Source of the DNA: Nitrosopumilaceae archaeon
GTDB taxonomy: Archaea; Thermoproteota; Nitrososphaeria; Nitrososphaerales; Nitrosopumilaceae
Length of the DNA: 59,419 nucleotides
NCBI GenBank assembly: GCA_030041535.1
Contig: JASHNR010000019.1
Span: 1 to 59,419, forward strand
Direction of reading: 5' to 3'
The notes under the pieces were generated by a model that was not told the DNA's origin, ran no database searches, and saw only the letters and a list, made by a program, of their open reading frames with translations. This document shows, piece by piece, positions 1 through 7,528 of the stretch (the first letter of the stretch is position 1; every line of letters starts with the position of its first letter). The translations under genes and the position numbers were made by a program.

Positions 1-124
1 TGAGTCCAAATCCATAACAAAGTGCAATTTTTTTTAAGAAGCATAAACTGTACAGTGCAATTTGGTTTGCTCCTTGGATTCGGAATTCTCTTATGTCATC
101 CGTTACTTGTGGGAGTGTCTTCAT
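1..124 (-). CDS. Ribose-1,5-bisphosphate isomerase (eIF2B-related), N-terminal fragment cut by window edge
   Basis: The reverse strand is open from an ATG at 124 to the window edge, giving 41 residues of an amino terminus. The start begins three bases after the AMP phosphorylase stop, so the two genes are almost certainly co-transcribed. The motif DIREFRIQGANQIA near residues 10-23 resembles the opening helix of archaeal ribose-1,5-bisphosphate isomerases (IKxMxIRGAxxIA). That family belongs to the eIF2B alpha/beta/delta-like proteins and converts ribose-1,5-bisphosphate, made by AMP phosphorylase, into ribulose-1,5-bisphosphate. The assignment rests on this short stretch plus the neighbour. 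A related eIF2B-like or methylthioribose-phosphate isomerase cannot be excluded from 41 residues. Confidence 0.72.
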   Translation of the reverse strand, partial: MKTLPQVTDDIREFRIQGANQIALYSLCFLKKIALCYGFGL

Positions 125-127
125 GTA

Positions 128-1669
128 CTACCTGTCTATCATAAATGATCTTTTTACAAACGAAGATTCTTTTATTTTGTGTATGAGCATCTCTATATTG
201 TCACCTATTCCAAATGGTTCTGCTTCGGATAATAGCTCAACTGTTCTTGAGAGCTTTCGCGGTTTTTCGGCGTAGATTGTATACAAAACATCACCAATTC
301 GCACCTTGTCTCCAGTCTTCTTGTTAAAAACAATGCCAGCACCCTTGTCCTTTGGAGCTCCTGCCGCTCGAGCAAGTTCTATGAGTGCGATATTGTCCAT
401 CCATAGAATCTGGCCGGGCTTTTTTGCTCTGACCATATATTTTTCTCCACCAATTGCCAAATCTTCAATCTTTACTTTCGAGTTCCCTCCCTGTAGACCT
501 ATAATTTCCCTCATTTTTTTCTCCGCTTTTCCACTATGCAGAATCTCTTTTGCTAGTTGATAGCCACTTTTCTTTCCAACCATCTCAAATATGCTTCCTG
601 CTATATGACAGACTTTGTCGGCAAGATCTGGAACAGCTATCTTGTTCATCAATATAGAAAGAGCTTCTCTGGCTTCAAGTGATGGCCCCATGGTAAACCC
701 TATTGGTTTTTCACCATTTGTCAAAACACAATGTGTACGGATTCCAAGCCTTCGCCCAAGCTCGATTAGTTCTTTAGCCAAAAAGTCAGACTCGCTGACA
801 GTCTGCATTTTTGACCCCCGTCCCGTTGGGATGTCAATGACAAGATGAGTTGCATTAACGGCCTTTTTCTTACTCATGATGGAGGGCAGTAGCAGAGGAT
901 CAATGTACAGTGAATATTCACTTCTAACAAAAATATCATCTGCTGGCGCAAGATCCAATGATCCGCCCCATACCATACAGCCGTTACTTTTTTTTATAAC
1001 ACGTTTCATCTCGCTTATCTCTAGATCTACGGGCATAAGGGTTTCAGCCCTGTCGGCAGTACCACCAGCCGATGTTATTGCCCTTGATGAGACCTTTGGA
1101 ATTGTAAGTCCCATAGCTGCCACAATAGGAACAACTAGCAATGTTGTCTTGTCTCCTGGCACACCGCCTATACTGTGTTTATCCACGATAGTCTTTTTTC
1201 CAAGATCAAGTTGTTTACCAGTTTCAACCATGGACAGAGCAAGACTTGTTGCTTCATCCAAATCCAATCCCTGTATGCTCAACGCAGTAACAAAAGCAGA
1301 AATTTCATTTTCATTTAGGTTTCCCTGCACTACATCTTTTACAATTTCATAAATTTCATGATATAATAACCTCCTTCCAGTCAATCTATTATGAATAAAT
1401 TGAAGAGATTTAGGAAAGGCAGTAATTTCTACATCTACGACAGAATTTTGTTTTATGTCAAGCATGCGTTTAACTTCGTCGTTTATTCCAATATGGCCTC
1501 GATTGACTGACGTTGTTGTGTTAACTATTGCAGTGAGTAATTTTTTTTTAAAATTTAAAGTGATTCTGCCAGAAGCTCTTATTCCAATATCGTCTGCATC
1601 AAACCTGTTAAGAAATACAATTGGTTTTCCACCCGAATCTATTCCCAAAATATCAGCTTTAAGATGCAA
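128..1669 (-). CDS. deoA: AMP phosphorylase (archaeal DeoA family)
   Basis: At 513 residues this has the length of archaeal AMP phosphorylases, which are longer than bacterial thymidine phosphorylases because of an extra N-terminal domain. The phosphate-binding segment KHSIGGVPGDKTT lies at residues 164-176 and SSRAITSAGGTAD at 194-206, both hallmarks of the nucleoside phosphorylase II family. The enzyme phosphorolyses NMPs to free base and ribose-1,5-bisphosphate. The start is TTG at 1669, with an AT-rich box at 1692-1703, about 29 nt upstream, which fits leaderless transcription. The next gene downstream looks like the isomerase that uses its product. In other archaea this pathway feeds form III RuBisCO. 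No RuBisCO lies in the window. Confidence 0.93.
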   Translation of the reverse strand: MHLKADILGIDSGGKPIVFLNRFDADDIGIRASGRITLNFKKKLLTAIVNTTTSVNRGHIGINDEVKRMLDIKQNSVVDVEITAFPKSLQFIHNRLTGRRLLYHEIYEIVKDVVQGNLNENEISAFVTALSIQGLDLDEATSLALSMVETGKQLDLGKKTIVDKHSIGGVPGDKTTLLVVPIVAAMGLTIPKVSSRAITSAGGTADRAETLMPVDLEISEMKRVIKKSNGCMVWGGSLDLAPADDIFVRSEYSLYIDPLLLPSIMSKKKAVNATHLVIDIPTGRGSKMQTVSESDFLAKELIELGRRLGIRTHCVLTNGEKPIGFTMGPSLEAREALSILMNKIAVPDLADKVCHIAGSIFEMVGKKSGYQLAKEILHSGKAEKKMREIIGLQGGNSKVKIEDLAIGGEKYMVRAKKPGQILWMDNIALIELARAAGAPKDKGAGIVFNKKTGDKVRIGDVLYTIYAEKPRKLSRTVELLSEAEPFGIGDNIEMLIHKIKESSFVKRSFMIDR

Positions 1670-1691
1670 CGATGTCCATAACTAATCATTG

Positions 1692-1703
1692 CATATATTA
1701 TAT
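1692..1703 (-). promoter_or_regulatory. TATA-like box of the AMP phosphorylase operon
   Basis: An alternating A/T stretch read on the reverse strand is centred about 29 nt before the TTG start at 1669. This matches the spacing seen at many other genes in the window. Confidence 0.45.
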
Positions 1704-1865
1704 CTGTTTAATTTCCAAAGATGAGTTTCAATTGATAAAATTTAATTTTATGACATAATATAAAAATCCAGAGAGATATCTTTAGGAGATCTTTCTTGAA
1801 AGCATATCACGTTACACATTACAAAAATCAAAGACTGACATAATATGAAACAAATGAGGAGAGGT

Positions 1866-2630
1866 TTAATGCCATGTTTCTCTTTCAATACTTCCGTCTT
1901 TTATAAATATAGACCGATCTGTCTCTTCTGCAAGCTCGGCGTTATGAGTAACCATTATTATTGTTCTGTTAAAGTGGTGGGATAGTTTTTTGAGTATCTC
2001 AAACACTTCTCTGCCAGTTTTTGTATCCAAATTACCAGTTGGCTCATCAGCAAGTATTATTGACGGATTGTTAACAAGTGCTCTTGCAATAGCAACCCTC
2101 TGCTGTTGACCACCGCTTAGATTCGCAGCTTTTTCATTAATTTTATCATCTATACCCAGTGCTTTCATAATCTCTATCGCCTTGAAATTAGCCTCAGTAC
2201 GAGCCATTCCACTTATTGTTACTGGTATCTTGACATTCTTTAGCACTGTTGATCTATTTATCAAATTATACGACTGGAAGATATATCCAATTAACCTATT
2301 TCTGACCATCGCGATTTCCGAATCATTAAGTGAAAATACGTCAACTTCATTAATGTAGACCTTGCCGGCACTAGGTCTGTCTAACGCTCCTATCATGTAT
2401 AACAGGGTTGACTTGCCACTTCCAGATGGTCCTAGAATAGAGACAAACTCGCCTTTTTTTACTGTAAAATTGATATTTGATAATGCAACTACTTTTCCTG
2501 ATTCCGAGTTGTAAATTTTTGATAAATTTTCTACTCTCAGTACATTTTGGTTTTTTTCTTGTCCCTTAGATGCAACTATACTATTGGGGATGGACCTTCC
2601 TTCTAAACTGCCTGCATATTGAACCAGCAT
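1866..2630 (-). CDS. ABC transporter ATP-binding protein (LolD/MacB-type)
   Basis: This 254-residue ATPase has a complete nucleotide-binding domain: Walker A GPSGSGKST at 67-75, Q-loop around 119, signature LSGGQQQ at 171-177, Walker B ILADEP at 192-197 followed by TGNLD, and the switch histidine at 229. The LADEPTGNLD form is typical of the LolD/MacB/FtsE branch, which works with FtsX/MacB-type permeases in lipoprotein extrusion, drug export or cell division. About 30 N-terminal residues precede the domain and could be untranslated if a later start is used. No partner permease is adjacent in this window, so the substrate is unknown. Confidence 0.9.
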   Translation of the reverse strand: MLVQYAGSLEGRSIPNSIVASKGQEKNQNVLRVENLSKIYNSESGKVVALSNINFTVKKGEFVSILGPSGSGKSTLLYMIGALDRPSAGKVYINEVDVFSLNDSEIAMVRNRLIGYIFQSYNLINRSTVLKNVKIPVTISGMARTEANFKAIEIMKALGIDDKINEKAANLSGGQQQRVAIARALVNNPSIILADEPTGNLDTKTGREVFEILKKLSHHFNRTIIMVTHNAELAEETDRSIFIKDGSIERETWH

Positions 2631-2724
2631 GCAATTATGACAAGCATTTGCAATTTATTTTCGGTACACGAATACCAAACATGAGAATCACTTTTTCTGT
2701 TCAATACAATGAGGAAAAATGTCA

Positions 2725-3480
2725 TTAGGATATGGTTACTACGCCAGTTCTCCATGGATGTATTGTACAAAAATAATAATACACACCTGGCTTGTCAAAT
2801 TTGTAGCTAAATGTGTCACCTGTCTTCAATATGGTACTGTTAAACATAGGTATGATGTTACCGTGTCCGTCTTGGCTTTGTATTACATGACCTATGTTAT
2901 CCTCGTTTTGCCATGTTACTGTGGTTCCTCGCATTGCTTCTAGATTTAGCGGTATGAAGAAACTGGCACCAGTTATGGCAGAGTTGCCGTTTGGAATCAT
3001 TACAGTTGCATTCGAAGATACGTTTACGGTGGGAAGCGGATCTATTCCAGTAGTTAAATAATCAAGTATCATATCTGTATTGTTATTTTTCATATCGGCG
3101 CTAACTTTCCATAGTGAACCGGTGTTTGTTGCAAATACTCGGTTGCCATCTAATGCGACGTCAAAGAATTGGCCTTGAGTGGTCTGAACTGGACCTTGCC
3201 CATGAAAAGATCCGTCCGCATCATACAAAAATGACCAGCTTTGGGGCAACATGTATGCATGTATATACGTATCACTCCCATACACCAGAAATGTTCCTTT
3301 TGCGATGGTTGATTGGTTTGACAGTGTCATTCTAAATACGGATTGATACATTTGTGGATTATTGGTATCCATTACTGCGGCTCCACTTCCTTCCATTTGA
3401 TATGATGATTCGGCATATGCCAAATCACACAATCCAGTTAAAACAAGTATTGAGACTATTGCCATAACAATAGTTTTCAT
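2725..3480 (-). CDS. Exported protein with C-terminal cupredoxin (plastocyanin-like) domain
   Basis: A 251-residue secreted protein. Residues 1-24 form a signal peptide (hydrophobic core, then AYAES). Residues 25-150 are a beta-rich domain with no clear family. The last 90 residues are a type 1 copper domain with His198 (NIGHVIQ), Cys238 and His241 (CTIHPWRTG). In many archaeal cupredoxins the corresponding motif is CxxHPWM, where the Met is the axial copper ligand. Here that position is Arg244, so the copper site, if filled, is altered. AOA use small copper proteins as periplasmic electron carriers, and a role in electron transfer is inferred only from the fold. It diverges from the next gene across a roughly 100-base promoter region. 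Confidence 0.85.
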   Translation of the reverse strand: MKTIVMAIVSILVLTGLCDLAYAESSYQMEGSGAAVMDTNNPQMYQSVFRMTLSNQSTIAKGTFLVYGSDTYIHAYMLPQSWSFLYDADGSFHGQGPVQTTQGQFFDVALDGNRVFATNTGSLWKVSADMKNNNTDMILDYLTTGIDPLPTVNVSSNATVMIPNGNSAITGASFFIPLNLEAMRGTTVTWQNEDNIGHVIQSQDGHGNIIPMFNSTILKTGDTFSYKFDKPGVYYYFCTIHPWRTGVVTIS

Positions 3481-3578
3481 GCATTATTTGTCTTGTCTAT
3501 ATTATATAACGAGAATGAAGATTATCAATCAAGATAATCACATACCACTTTAATTTAAAAGAAATTGAAAGAAATTAC

Positions 3579-4055
3579 ATGGTTACAATTCCAGAAGATG
3601 TGCGATATATGATGAAAAGACAAAAGTTCATAGTAGTAGCTTCGGTCGACCCAAACGGATTAGCCAACATATCACCTAGGACTGCATTTTATTTTACAGA
3701 TGATTCCATATATTGGTTAGATTTTTTTAAACACAAATCTCAAGAAAATTTTCGTGTAATACCTTGGGTCAGCGCGGCTGTTTTTGACAAGGAAAAACTA
3801 CAAGGATTTCAAATGAAAGGCAAGGTTAGTTTCATAACTGATGAAAACAAGGTAAAAAAGATCATTGAAACAATATCACGCTCTGCCACTGGTAAGACAT
3901 CCTCAAAAATATTTGAACGTCAAAGTAAGAACATACGTCCTGCCGTGATAATGTTCAAGCCAAAAGCAGTCTATTCACTGAATCCTAAGGAAGAATCAGG
4001 TAAAGCTCTAATTTCTGACAACGATGGTGAAACTATATCATTATTGGGAACATAG
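3579..4055 (+). CDS. Pyridoxamine 5'-phosphate oxidase-like FMN-binding protein
   Basis: The 158-residue product begins like the split-barrel flavoprotein family: an N-terminal helix, then FIVVASVDPNGLANISPRTA (approximately residues 16-35), which is the usual first strand pair of PNPOx-like FMN proteins, followed by the IYWLDFFKHKS segment where FMN phosphate contacts occur. Such proteins are general FMN- or F420-dependent oxidoreductases and the substrate cannot be told. An AT-rich box near 3551-3560 lies about 24 nt before the ATG, so the transcript is probably leaderless. It is divergent from the cupredoxin gene. Confidence 0.75.
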   Translation: MVTIPEDVRYMMKRQKFIVVASVDPNGLANISPRTAFYFTDDSIYWLDFFKHKSQENFRVIPWVSAAVFDKEKLQGFQMKGKVSFITDENKVKKIIETISRSATGKTSSKIFERQSKNIRPAVIMFKPKAVYSLNPKEESGKALISDNDGETISLLGT

Positions 4056-4115
4056 TTATCACAAATGAAATTTTTCAGGTTTATTTAATATAGGAGAAAC
4101 TCAGACAGGGTCAGG

Positions 4116-4361
4116 TTGTCTAACAAAGATAGTGATGAGTGTGCAGATAATCATCATTTAGAATATCCATACATAGATTTTAAAAAGTTCAAAGAGAGAA
4201 GTCGTCGCTTCACATTGTTTGGCTTAATCCCAGCTATGATCACATTGTTCTTGGGTTTGGAGCTTGCCATGACATCCTTGGTACAAAACCATCTTGTTGC
4301 ATTATTGCTTGGCATGATACCATTTGTACTTATTTACATATTTTATAAACTACGGAAATGA
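4116..4361 (+). CDS. Small membrane protein translationally coupled to PPK2
   Basis: An 81-residue protein with a polar, acidic and His-containing N-terminus, a basic stretch KKFKERSRR, then two hydrophobic segments (approximately residues 35-56 and 58-77) ending in a basic tail, which suggests two membrane helices with both ends in the cytoplasm. It starts with TTG. Its TGA stop overlaps the ATG of the polyphosphate kinase gene in an ATGA arrangement, so the two are probably translated together. I do not recognise the family. The pairing suggests a membrane anchor or a partner in phosphate metabolism, but that is inference only. Confidence 0.7.
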   Translation: MSNKDSDECADNHHLEYPYIDFKKFKERSRRFTLFGLIPAMITLFLGLELAMTSLVQNHLVALLLGMIPFVLIYIFYKLRK

Positions 4362-5251
4362 AAGGCAACATGATAAAAATAAATTGCAAAGATTTTCTTG
4401 TACCTCAAGGAAAAAAGGTCAAGCTCAAGAACTATTCCACAACTGTGAGCCCCATTTACAAATCAAAAGAACAGTATAATCAAGTCCTCAGAAAACATGT
4501 TGAAGAGCTAAGCTCCTTACAAAATCTTCTCTATGCATCAAATCGCTATTCGTTACTATTGATTTTTCAGGCAATGGATGCGGCAGGAAAAGACAGCGCC
4601 ATCAAACATGTGATGTCCGGCATCAATCCTCAAGGATGTCAAGTGTTTAGCTTCAAACATCCAAGTAATGAGGAACTTGAGCATGATTTTTTATGGCGCA
4701 CAGTTCAATGTCTGCCTGAAAGGGGACAAATAGGCATCTTCAATCGTTCCTATTATGAGGAGGTGTTGATTGTTCGGGTACATCCAGAGATTCTTCACAG
4801 CGAATGTATTCCAAATGAATTGTTGGGTAAGCATGCAATTTGGCATCAACGATATCACTCTATACGAAACTTGGAAAGTCACCTACATCGTAACGGAACA
4901 CGCATAATCAAATTTTTCCTTCACATTTCAAAAGAAGAACAGCGAAAGCGTTTTCTAAAGCGCATTGACGCGCCCGAAAAGAACTGGAAATTTAGCCTTG
5001 CCGATATTGAGGAGCGAAAATTTTGGAAACATTACATGAAAGCATATGAAGATTGTCTGAGCGCCACAAGCACGACTAATGCGCCTTGGTATGTTATTCC
5101 TGCAGATGACAAAGAGAACACTAGACTGATCATTTCACAGATCATCCTAGATGCACTAAAAGAACTCAAGATGACATATCCAAAACCAGGTGCAAAACGC
5201 AGACAGGAGTTACGCTCGATTCGTAAATTACTTAGTACGCAAAAATCCTAA
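4358..5251 (+). CDS. ppk2: Polyphosphate kinase 2 family protein
   Basis: This 297-residue protein has the PPK2 core: the Walker A-like loop MDAAGKDS at residues 73-80, then [13 protein letters not shown], and the Walker B/lid segment [13 protein letters not shown] at 125-137. PPK2 enzymes move phosphate between polyphosphate and nucleotides (AMP or ADP to ADP or ATP). The DAAGKDS and NPQGC wording resembles the class II/III type that phosphorylates AMP and ADP from polyphosphate, but class cannot be settled by eye. It starts at 4358 inside the stop of the small membrane protein gene. Such an enzyme would let the cell regenerate ATP from stored polyphosphate. Confidence 0.9.
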   Translation: MKGNMIKINCKDFLVPQGKKVKLKNYSTTVSPIYKSKEQYNQVLRKHVEELSSLQNLLYASNRYSLLLIFQAMDAAGKDSAIKHVMSGINPQGCQVFSFKHPSNEELEHDFLWRTVQCLPERGQIGIFNRSYYEEVLIVRVHPEILHSECIPNELLGKHAIWHQRYHSIRNLESHLHRNGTRIIKFFLHISKEEQRKRFLKRIDAPEKNWKFSLADIEERKFWKHYMKAYEDCLSATSTTNAPWYVIPADDKENTRLIISQIILDALKELKMTYPKPGAKRRQELRSIRKLLSTQKS

Positions 5252-5322
5252 TTCCTCGACAAGACTTTATGCATTAGGTACATGCATTTGCTCTATCTGA
5301 CATTTGTTATTACAATTTGACG

Positions 5323-5508
5323 CTATTTTGTGGAAAGAACTTTGCCGCATTCTCTGCATTCAATAAGGTTTTGCTTCCGCTGGATATTATCAGACCCGCA
5401 CCTTATGCAAATGAGAATGTATTTTCTTGAGTTTTTTACCCCAAAGAAGTTCAAGAGTCCAATCTTCTGGCTTGCTACCATTTTCTGATCGATAGTGAAT
5501 TGATTCAA
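5323..5508 (-). CDS. Small zinc-ribbon protein (hypothetical)
   Basis: A 61-codon frame beginning with TTG. The C-terminal half has two Cys pairs (CIRCG and CRECG) about 15 residues apart, followed by KVL, the layout of a TFIIB-like or rubredoxin-like zinc ribbon. The N-terminal 30 residues show no family features, and a second Met at codon 10 could be the true start. Function unknown. It is listed because the metal-binding pattern is unlikely in a random frame. Confidence 0.5.
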   Translation of the reverse strand: MNQFTIDQKMVASQKIGLLNFFGVKNSRKYILICIRCGSDNIQRKQNLIECRECGKVLSTK

Positions 5509-5578
5509 TAGAATTTAACAACTAGGTATGCAGTGAACTGCACTGCATCTATTGACATGTAAGGCGAACAAAAATGCT

Positions 5579-6007
5579 TTATTTTACTATCCACACTGGA
5601 CACCTTGAATGCTGTAAAACTCCACTTGCAACACTTCCAAGTAACAATTTCTTAAATCCACCCAATCCACGTGAACCCATCACAATAAGATTTACGCGGT
5701 GCATTTCTGCATAGGAAATCAAAGTTTCAGTAATGGATGTACCTTCAATTGCTTTGATGCAGTAAGGAATTTTGAGTTCTTGTAACTTTGGTTCTAATTT
5801 TGAGAGATCATATTCTGCTGATTTCTTTTGTAATTTTACCATCTCCACGTATGAAGCACCACCATCTGCAGAATAACTAACATTCATGGACACATATGTT
5901 ACAATACTTATTTTTGAGCTATATTTCTTGGCAAGATCCATTGCATATTCAAGTGCTCTATTAGCAGGCTCTGACTTGTCATATGGAACCATGATGTGCT
6001 CAAACAT
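5579..6007 (-). CDS. Universal stress protein (UspA family)
   Basis: The 142-residue product is a single Usp domain. It opens with HIMVPYDKSEPANRALE, the usual first strand and helix, and ends with the ATP-binding signature GSRG at 111-114 followed by GS at 124-125 (G-x2-G-x9-G-S). This makes it an ATP-binding Usp. It is closely similar to the gene at 6584-7012, including the shared ending GFKKLLLGSVASGV, so the two are recent paralogues flanking a third, more distant Usp gene. It diverges from that gene across about 100 bases. Usp proteins in archaea are linked to stress survival. The signal is not visible here. Confidence 0.92.
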   Translation of the reverse strand: MFEHIMVPYDKSEPANRALEYAMDLAKKYSSKISIVTYVSMNVSYSADGGASYVEMVKLQKKSAEYDLSKLEPKLQELKIPYCIKAIEGTSITETLISYAEMHRVNLIVMGSRGLGGFKKLLLGSVASGVLQHSRCPVWIVK

Positions 6008-6107
6008 AAAGAAAGATTATCAATCAGTCCATTTAAAGAGACCTTAGAATTTCATTTTTGATAACTTGATATAACTGGTTTTTAAGTATACAATGTAGAT
6101 TTACAAC

Positions 6108-6542
6108 ATGTCGCAAAATATCCTAAAAAAAATTCTTGTTCCATTGGATGGTTCTCCAAATTCAATAAGAGGTTTAAATGCAGCAATTTCGCTTGCAAAA
6201 CAAAGTAGTGGGACAGTAACAGGACTTTATGTAATATCAAGCTCTGGTTTTTCCAAAGCACCCGCACTGCTAAAAAAATACAGAATGGAATTGATAAAAA
6301 GTGCAGAAAAAATCATGCTTCAAGCTAGATCAAGTGCAACAAAGCATGGCATAGAATTTGATGGAAAGATCATTACCTCGCCTGGCATTGTCAAAACGAT
6401 AGTTGGTTTTGCAAAATCAAAGAGGTTTGACATGGTAGTAATTGGATCTAGGGGTCAGAGCTCGCCGGATGCCAAGTATCTAGGCAGCGTCACCAATGGA
6501 GTCCTTAACAACTTGGAGATCCCAGTTCTCATAGTCAAATAG
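6108..6542 (+). CDS. Universal stress protein (UspA family)
   Basis: This 144-residue single-domain Usp has the N-terminal KILVPLDGSPNSIRGL and the C-terminal nucleotide signature GSRG then LGS (VIGSRGQSSPDAKYLGS), so it should bind ATP. It is clearly diverged from its two neighbours, which resemble each other more. It reads opposite to both and shares an upstream region with the gene at 5579-6007. Its stop codon forms part of a small hairpin that separates it from the convergent Usp gene downstream. Confidence 0.92.
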   Translation: MSQNILKKILVPLDGSPNSIRGLNAAISLAKQSSGTVTGLYVISSSGFSKAPALLKKYRMELIKSAEKIMLQARSSATKHGIEFDGKIITSPGIVKTIVGFAKSKRFDMVVIGSRGQSSPDAKYLGSVTNGVLNNLEIPVLIVK

Positions 6543-6560
6543 ATTGTTTTCCGCAATCTA
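6540..6560. terminator. Hairpin between convergent stress-protein genes
   Basis: A 7-bp inverted repeat (TAGATTG / CAATCTA) with a 7-base loop containing TTTT overlaps the stop of the plus-strand Usp gene. It may act as a bidirectional 3' end. It is short, so the role is tentative. Confidence 0.4.
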
Positions 6561-6583
6561 CCTGCTCAACTATCCCAACTGTT

Positions 6584-7012
6584 TTACTTGATAATCAAAA
6601 CAGGACATTTTGAGTGTTGAGAGACACCACTTGCCACGCTTCCAAGTAACAGTTTCTTAAATCCACCCAGTCCGCGCGAACCCATCACAATAAGATCTAC
6701 TTGATGAGATTCTGCGTATGACACTAGGGTATCTGTAATTGAAATTGCTTCCAATACGTCAGTCTTGAATGGTATCTTTGATTCTTTTAGTCTTGGTTCT
6801 AACTTTGATATTGAGTTGATAGCATCTTCTTCCAATAGTTTTGCTGTCTCTGCGTATGCTGTCCCAAAGTATGGATCGCTTGGGACCTGCAGATGAACAC
6901 ATGCAACAATACTAATACTTGAATTGTATTTTTTTGCAAGATCAACTGCAACCTCAAATGCACGGATAGCAGATTCTGATTTATCATATGGTACCATTAT
7001 GTGTTTTATCAT
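6584..7012 (-). CDS. Universal stress protein (UspA family)
   Basis: A 142-residue Usp that opens with HIMVPYDKSESAIRAFE and carries the ATP-binding signature GSRG-x9-GS near the C-terminus (VMGSRGLGGFKKLLLGSVAS). It matches the gene at 5579-6007 residue for residue in its last third, which indicates local duplication. It ends in CPVLIIK, a typical last strand. The stop faces the plus-strand Usp gene across about 40 bases. Confidence 0.92.
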   Translation of the reverse strand: MIKHIMVPYDKSESAIRAFEVAVDLAKKYNSSISIVACVHLQVPSDPYFGTAYAETAKLLEEDAINSISKLEPRLKESKIPFKTDVLEAISITDTLVSYAESHQVDLIVMGSRGLGGFKKLLLGSVASGVSQHSKCPVLIIK

Positions 7013-7128
7013 ATTTTACATGTAGAATTTGTGTATAAAAAGTGAATTACAAAATATCATAATTGAAAATCAGCATTCAGGGTTAAGGGATGCTTTCATC
7101 GGATATCAGCATGTGACAGTATGTTAAT

Positions 7129-7527
7129 TTACTTTTTTGGATGTGAACAGAGCTCTGTTAGTACTCCATGAAGTGACTTGGGATGAATAAAAGTAATCTT
7201 TGTTCCCCCAGAGCCAGGCCTTACTTCTCCAAGAAATCTTGTTCCTGTACCTTTCATCCTGTTAACTTCGCCCTCTATTTCTCCAGTTTCAAGAGCAATA
7301 TGATGCAAGCCTTCTCCCCTTGTATCAAGGAATTTCTTGATGGGACTTGTCTCCTTTGTTGGCTCCATGAGTTCAATTCTTGAATTTTCAAGATGCAAAA
7401 TTGCAACTCGCACTCCCTCGGTCTCCACTGTCTCAAACTCTACTTCTTTTACTCCAAGCACATTTTGATATTCCTTTACTGCCTCATCCAAGTTGTTGAC
7501 AGCTATTGCAACATGATTTATCTTCAT
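7129..7527 (-). CDS. mce: Methylmalonyl-CoA epimerase
   Basis: A vicinal-oxygen-chelate (glyoxalase-like) protein of 132 residues. It begins INHVAIAVNNLDEAVKEYQ, which carries the first metal-binding His, and contains LHHIALETGEIE and later FIHPKSLHGVLTEL, both standard for methylmalonyl-CoA epimerase. The enzyme interconverts the (S) and (R) forms of methylmalonyl-CoA so that the mutase can use the carboxylase product. I start it at the ATG at 7527, one base after the mutase stop, because homology begins there. A frame extended 11 codons into the mutase gene exists but is unlikely. It is the last gene of the epimerase-mutase-MeaB strand. Confidence 0.93.
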   Translation of the reverse strand: MKINHVAIAVNNLDEAVKEYQNVLGVKEVEFETVETEGVRVAILHLENSRIELMEPTKETSPIKKFLDTRGEGLHHIALETGEIEGEVNRMKGTGTRFLGEVRPGSGGTKITFIHPKSLHGVLTELCSHPKK

Positions 7528-7528
7528 T

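Noticed and set aside
876-1352. 158-codon plus-strand frame opposite AMP phosphorylase
   Set aside because: Antisense to a conserved enzyme; no domain features.
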